Of a stretch of DNA of 8,972 bases, positions 6,764 to 8,972 are shown one piece after another. The stretch is from Bacteroidales bacterium UBA4318. GTDB lineage: Bacteria; Bacteroidota; Bacteroidia; Bacteroidales; UBA932. The DNA is taken from the NCBI GenBank assembly GCA_002393895.1, contig DGUE01000070.1:1-8972 (forward strand), given 5' to 3'. A model generated the notes under the pieces. It did not search any database. It was not told where the DNA came from and saw nothing but the letters and a program-made list of their open reading frames with translations. Each line of letters starts with the position of its first letter. Position 1 is the stretch's first letter. The position numbers and the translations under genes are program-made.

Positions 6764-6792
6764 AAAAAAGGGCTTCAAGCATGCTTGAAGCC
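6761..6792 (-). terminator. Intrinsic terminator of tRNA-Ser
   Basis: A 22-base perfect palindrome (6771-6792, GGCTTCAAGCA plus its complement) is followed on the minus strand by CTTTTTTATT (6770 down to 6761). In RNA the central bases would form the loop above a stem of about 8-9 pairs. It begins 16 bases after the tRNA 3' end, the expected place for tRNA termination. Confidence 0.85.
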
Positions 6793-6807
6793 TCTTCCGG
6801 AGCGAAG

Positions 6808-6892
6808 CGGAGGAAGAGGGATTCGAACCCCCGGTACGTTGCCGTACAACAGTTTTCAAGACTGCCGCCATCGACCACTCGGCCATTCCTCC
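6808..6892 (-). tRNA. tRNA-Ser (anticodon UGA)
   Basis: On the minus strand the acceptor strands GGAGGAA and TTCCTCC pair fully, with discriminator G at 6808 and no encoded CCA. The D arm carries GGCCGAGTGGTC. The anticodon loop CTTGAAA, between CAGT and ACTG, gives anticodon UGA, which reads UCA (and other UCN) serine codons. A long variable arm (GTACG-GCAA-CGTAC) marks a class II tRNA, as expected for serine. The T arm is GGGGG-TTCGAAT-CCCTC with one G-T pair. Length is 85 bases. It has its own promoter (6962-6993) and terminator (6761-6792), so it is transcribed alone. Confidence 0.97.
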
Positions 6893-6929
6893 ATTATTAA
6901 CGCGGTGCAACGCTCCAGGCTGCAAGGCG

Positions 6930-6942
6930 TGCCTGCCAGGCA
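6930..6942. repeat. Short palindrome in the tRNA leader
   Basis: TGCCTG-C-CAGGCA has two 6-base complementary arms. It falls inside the predicted 5' leader of the tRNA-Ser precursor, between the transcription start (about 6956) and the mature 5' end (6892). It may be a leader hairpin near RNase P processing; nothing more can be said. Confidence 0.3.
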
Positions 6943-6961
6943 TCGTGCCAAAACAGGACTG

Positions 6962-6993
6962 CAAATGTAGAGATTTTCTTTTATTTTGACAAA
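6962..6993 (-). promoter_or_regulatory. Promoter of tRNA-Ser
   Basis: On the minus strand TTTG (6993-6990), 20 bases, then TACATTTG (6969-6962) is a full Bacteroidetes -33/-7 promoter. The start would be near 6956, giving a tRNA leader of about 64 bases. Its -33 box lies one base from the opposing promoter's. Confidence 0.75.
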
Positions 6994-7015
6994 TGCGAGA
7001 AAAAAGTTACATTTG
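6985..7015 (+). promoter_or_regulatory. Promoter of the EEP lipoprotein gene
   Basis: TTTG (6985-6988), 19 bases, then TACATTTG (7008-7015) is a full Bacteroidetes promoter. Transcription would start near 7020, leaving about 18 bases of leader before the ATG at 7038. Confidence 0.75.
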
Positions 7016-7037
7016 TAGATAAACTAAAACCGCAAAT

Positions 7038-7886
7038 ATGAAAAAAACCTTATTCTGCATCGCGCTGGTTCTCTGCACGGCAGTCACTGTTATTTCCGGC
7101 TGCAAAAAAGGAGAACAGACTCTCAAGGTCATATCCTATAACATACGCGTAGGATCCGCTCCCGACGGGGATCACAAGTGGGATATCCGCAAGCCCGCAT
7201 CCCCGGCAATGATCGCAGATCAGCAGCCGGACATCTTCGGCCTTCAGGAGGCCCTCAAGATGCAGCTCGACTATCTCGAAGAAACCTGCCCCGACTACGA
7301 CCACGTGGGCGTGCACCGCGACGATGGCAAGCAGAAGGGCGAAGTAATGGCCATCTTCTGGAACACAAAGACCCAGGAAATGCTCAAGTGGGGCAACTTC
7401 TGGCTTTCCGAAACTCCCGAAGTGCCCTCGAAAGGCTGGGATGCCGCATGCTTCCGCACCGCCACCTGGGCCTTGCTCAAAGACAAGCGCTACAATAAGA
7501 AATACTACTATGTCAACACGCACCTGGACCACCTCGGCCAGGAAGCCCGCGCCAATGGCCTCAAGCTCATCGTGGACCGCATCGATGACATCAACCCCGA
7601 AGGCTATCCCATGATTCTTACCGGAGACTTCAACGTAGACCTGGGAGACCCCTGCCTCAACTCGCTGAAAGGCCGCATGGAATCAGTTCGCGACATCGCT
7701 CCCGTCACCGACAGTCTGGATACCTTCCAGGGCTTCGGCACCGGGCAGTACGGCAACCGCGTCATCGACTATATCTATGAGTCCGGCTTCAGCGCCGCTC
7801 CTTCATTCGAGACCATAACCAAAACTTACGAAAACATTCCTTTCATCTCCGACCACTATCCTGTGGCGGCCGTCCTGGTATTCTAA
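7038..7886 (+). CDS. Lipoprotein of the endonuclease/exonuclease/phosphatase fold
   Basis: A 282-residue exported lipoprotein with the DNase I-like (EEP) fold, a family of metal-dependent phosphoesterases. Residues 1-21 form a lipoprotein signal ending VISG before Cys22. The catalytic set is complete: Asn35 in YNIR, Glu71 in LQEA, His162 and Asp164 in NTHLDH, Asp197 and Asn199 in GDFN, Asp244 in VIDYI, and Asp272-His273 in SDHYP. The sequence after the cysteine (KKGEQ) lacks an acidic surface-export signal, so the enzyme probably faces the periplasm. Substrate is not readable; related Bacteroidetes proteins are annotated broadly as endonuclease/exonuclease/phosphatase family. The length suits a bare catalytic domain. 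It has its own promoter and is followed after 16 bases by the EF-hand gene, likely in the same transcript. The family call is secure, the substrate unknown. Confidence 0.95.
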   Translation: MKKTLFCIALVLCTAVTVISGCKKGEQTLKVISYNIRVGSAPDGDHKWDIRKPASPAMIADQQPDIFGLQEALKMQLDYLEETCPDYDHVGVHRDDGKQKGEVMAIFWNTKTQEMLKWGNFWLSETPEVPSKGWDAACFRTATWALLKDKRYNKKYYYVNTHLDHLGQEARANGLKLIVDRIDDINPEGYPMILTGDFNVDLGDPCLNSLKGRMESVRDIAPVTDSLDTFQGFGTGQYGNRVIDYIYESGFSAAPSFETITKTYENIPFISDHYPVAAVLVF

Positions 7887-7902
7887 TTAAAAAACTACAG
7901 AT

Positions 7903-8972
7903 ATGAAAGAGACTTACAATTGGAAGTATGCCTCCGTGGGAGGTTCCGTGAGGGTAAAACTTGAGAGCGGCGCCGACATTGCCAATCTCGCAGAGCTGGA
8001 CCGCAAGAAGTGGACGGTGCTTAGCTGCCCTACCACCGGTCTTGAGTTTGACGAAAAGACTCTCAAACTTCTGGATTCCGATGGCGACGGCCGCATCCAT
8101 GTAGATGAGGTGATTGCAGCCTCCAAATGGGTGACCGGCGTGATCAAGGATCCCGACCTGCTCCTCAAAGGGCAGGATTGCCTGAAATTCACCGACTTCA
8201 ACACCGAGAACGAAGAAGGCGCCAAACTGGAGAAATCTGCCCGCCAGATACTCTCCAACCTGAAGATCGAGGCTGACGGCATCTCTCTGGCCGAAACCTC
8301 CGACAACGAGAAGATCTTCGCGGAGACCCAGTTCAACGGCGACGGAATCATCACCGAGGCCAGCGCCGACGACGAAGCCCTCAAAGAGACAATCAAGAAT
8401 ATCATCGCCACCACCGCTCCCGCGAAAGACCGCAGCGGAGCGGACGGCATCACCGCCGACCAGATCGAGGCATTCTATGCCGCCTGCGCAGATTTCAGCG
8501 CATGGAAGGCCGCCGAAGAGAAGGGCCCCTTCGCCGAGAACACCGAGGCAGCCCTCGCCGCCTGCGATGCACTCAAGGAGAAGATTGCCGACTACTTCAT
8601 GCGCTGCAAGCTCATCTCCTTCAACGATGCAGTCGCCGGCGTGGTGGATGTATCGGTAGATAAGGTAGGATCCATCAGCGACGGAGACCTGGCGGCAGCG
8701 GCCGACCAGATCGCCACCTATCCCCTCGCCCGTCCTTCTGCCGATGGCAAGCTCCCCCTGAACGGCGGCATCAACCCCGCATGGAAGGGCGCTTTCGCCA
8801 CCCTGAAAGCCCTGGTGCTGGACGCGGAATTCCCCAAGAAGGATGCGATCACCGAAGAGGAATGGCTCGGCGTGCTCGCAAAGTTCGATGCCTACACTGC
8901 CTGGAAGGCCGCCAAGAAGGGTGCTGAAGTAGAAGCCCTCGGCATCGACGTGGTGAACGCCACCCTCAAGGC
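7903..8972 (+). CDS. EF-hand protein of unknown function, cut by window edge
   Basis: Reading from ATG at 7903 gives 356 residues without a stop; the C-terminus lies beyond the window. There is no signal peptide (MKETYNWKYASVGG...), so the protein is probably cytoplasmic. One canonical EF-hand loop is present at 58-69 (DSDGDGRIHVDE: Asp at 1, 3 and 5, Gly at 6, Ile at 8, Glu at 12). Two weaker ones follow at about 143-154 (NGDGIIT core) and 176-187 (ADGIT core). A module recurs: ITADQ...AWKAAEEKG (183-208) and ITEEE...AWKAAKKGA (316-341) align without gaps, with the same IT-to-AWK spacing. The protein is acidic and Ala/Lys/Glu rich. It resembles uncharacterised Bacteroidetes proteins that open with the same MKETYNWKYAS block, as I recall them. 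The 16-base gap after the EEP gene suggests an operon. Function unknown; calcium binding at the first loop is plausible. Confidence 0.88.
   Translation, partial: MKETYNWKYASVGGSVRVKLESGADIANLAELDRKKWTVLSCPTTGLEFDEKTLKLLDSDGDGRIHVDEVIAASKWVTGVIKDPDLLLKGQDCLKFTDFNTENEEGAKLEKSARQILSNLKIEADGISLAETSDNEKIFAETQFNGDGIITEASADDEALKETIKNIIATTAPAKDRSGADGITADQIEAFYAACADFSAWKAAEEKGPFAENTEAALAACDALKEKIADYFMRCKLISFNDAVAGVVDVSVDKVGSISDGDLAAAADQIATYPLARPSADGKLPLNGGINPAWKGAFATLKALVLDAEFPKKDAITEEEWLGVLAKFDAYTAWKAAKKGAEVEALGIDVVNATLK

Noticed and set aside
6719..6970. Short open frames across the tRNA-Ser region on both strands
   Set aside because: Their peptides (such as GGMAEWSMAAVLKTVV and GRGIRTPGTLPYNS) are typical translations of a tRNA-Ser gene, not proteins.
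7914..8453. 179-codon minus-strand frame opposite the EF-hand gene
   Set aside because: Serine-rich shadow of a gene with a canonical EF-hand on the plus strand.

Overview
The window looks like chromosomal DNA of a Bacteroidota bacterium, most likely order Bacteroidales. Three things point there: Bacteroidetes-type promoters (TTTG, 19-20 bases, TAnnTTTG), almost no Shine-Dalgarno sites before the genes, and the gene families present (long urocanase, fused FTCD, secreted DUF4419 protein, Bacteroidetes-style KilA-N protein). The flanking genes are G+C rich (hand-counted 60-base lines: 72% at 1561-1620, 60% at 8461-8520), which fits an Alistipes-like or uncultured Bacteroidales genome better than Bacteroides. 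That placement is inference.

Left part, 1-3390, minus strand: a histidine-utilisation block. A 60-residue two-helix membrane protein (3148-3330) leads, then bifunctional glutamate formimidoyltransferase/formimidoyl-THF cyclodeaminase (ftcD, 1436-3139), then urocanate hydratase (hutU, cut by the window edge at position 1). ftcD and hutU overlap by the four bases ATGA. Together they cover the second step of histidine breakdown and the final transfer of the formimino carbon to folate; hutI and hutH are not seen and may lie beyond the left edge.

Middle part, 3390-6760, plus strand: an A+T-richer stretch with two genes that have no evident metabolic link to their neighbours. The first encodes a 740-residue secreted protein that joins a DUF4419 domain, a segment resembling a DUF922-type protease without its usual histidines, and a C-terminal putative outer-membrane beta-barrel. 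The second encodes a 273-residue KilA-N protein with its own promoter. Copies of a roughly 30-base G+C-rich repeat flank the KilA-N gene (one copy before, two after).

Right part, 6760-8972: a class II tRNA-Ser(UGA) on the minus strand with its own intrinsic terminator, then a compact divergent promoter pair whose two -33 boxes abut. The plus-strand promoter drives a lipoprotein of the endonuclease/exonuclease/phosphatase fold, followed after 16 bases by an EF-hand protein that runs off the right edge.

The least ordinary items are the three-part DUF4419 protein, the repeat family around the KilA-N gene, the inverted 15-base copy of the tRNA-Ser 3' end at 6580-6594, and the abutting divergent promoters. 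I see no CRISPR array, insertion sequence, or clear multi-gene defence system.
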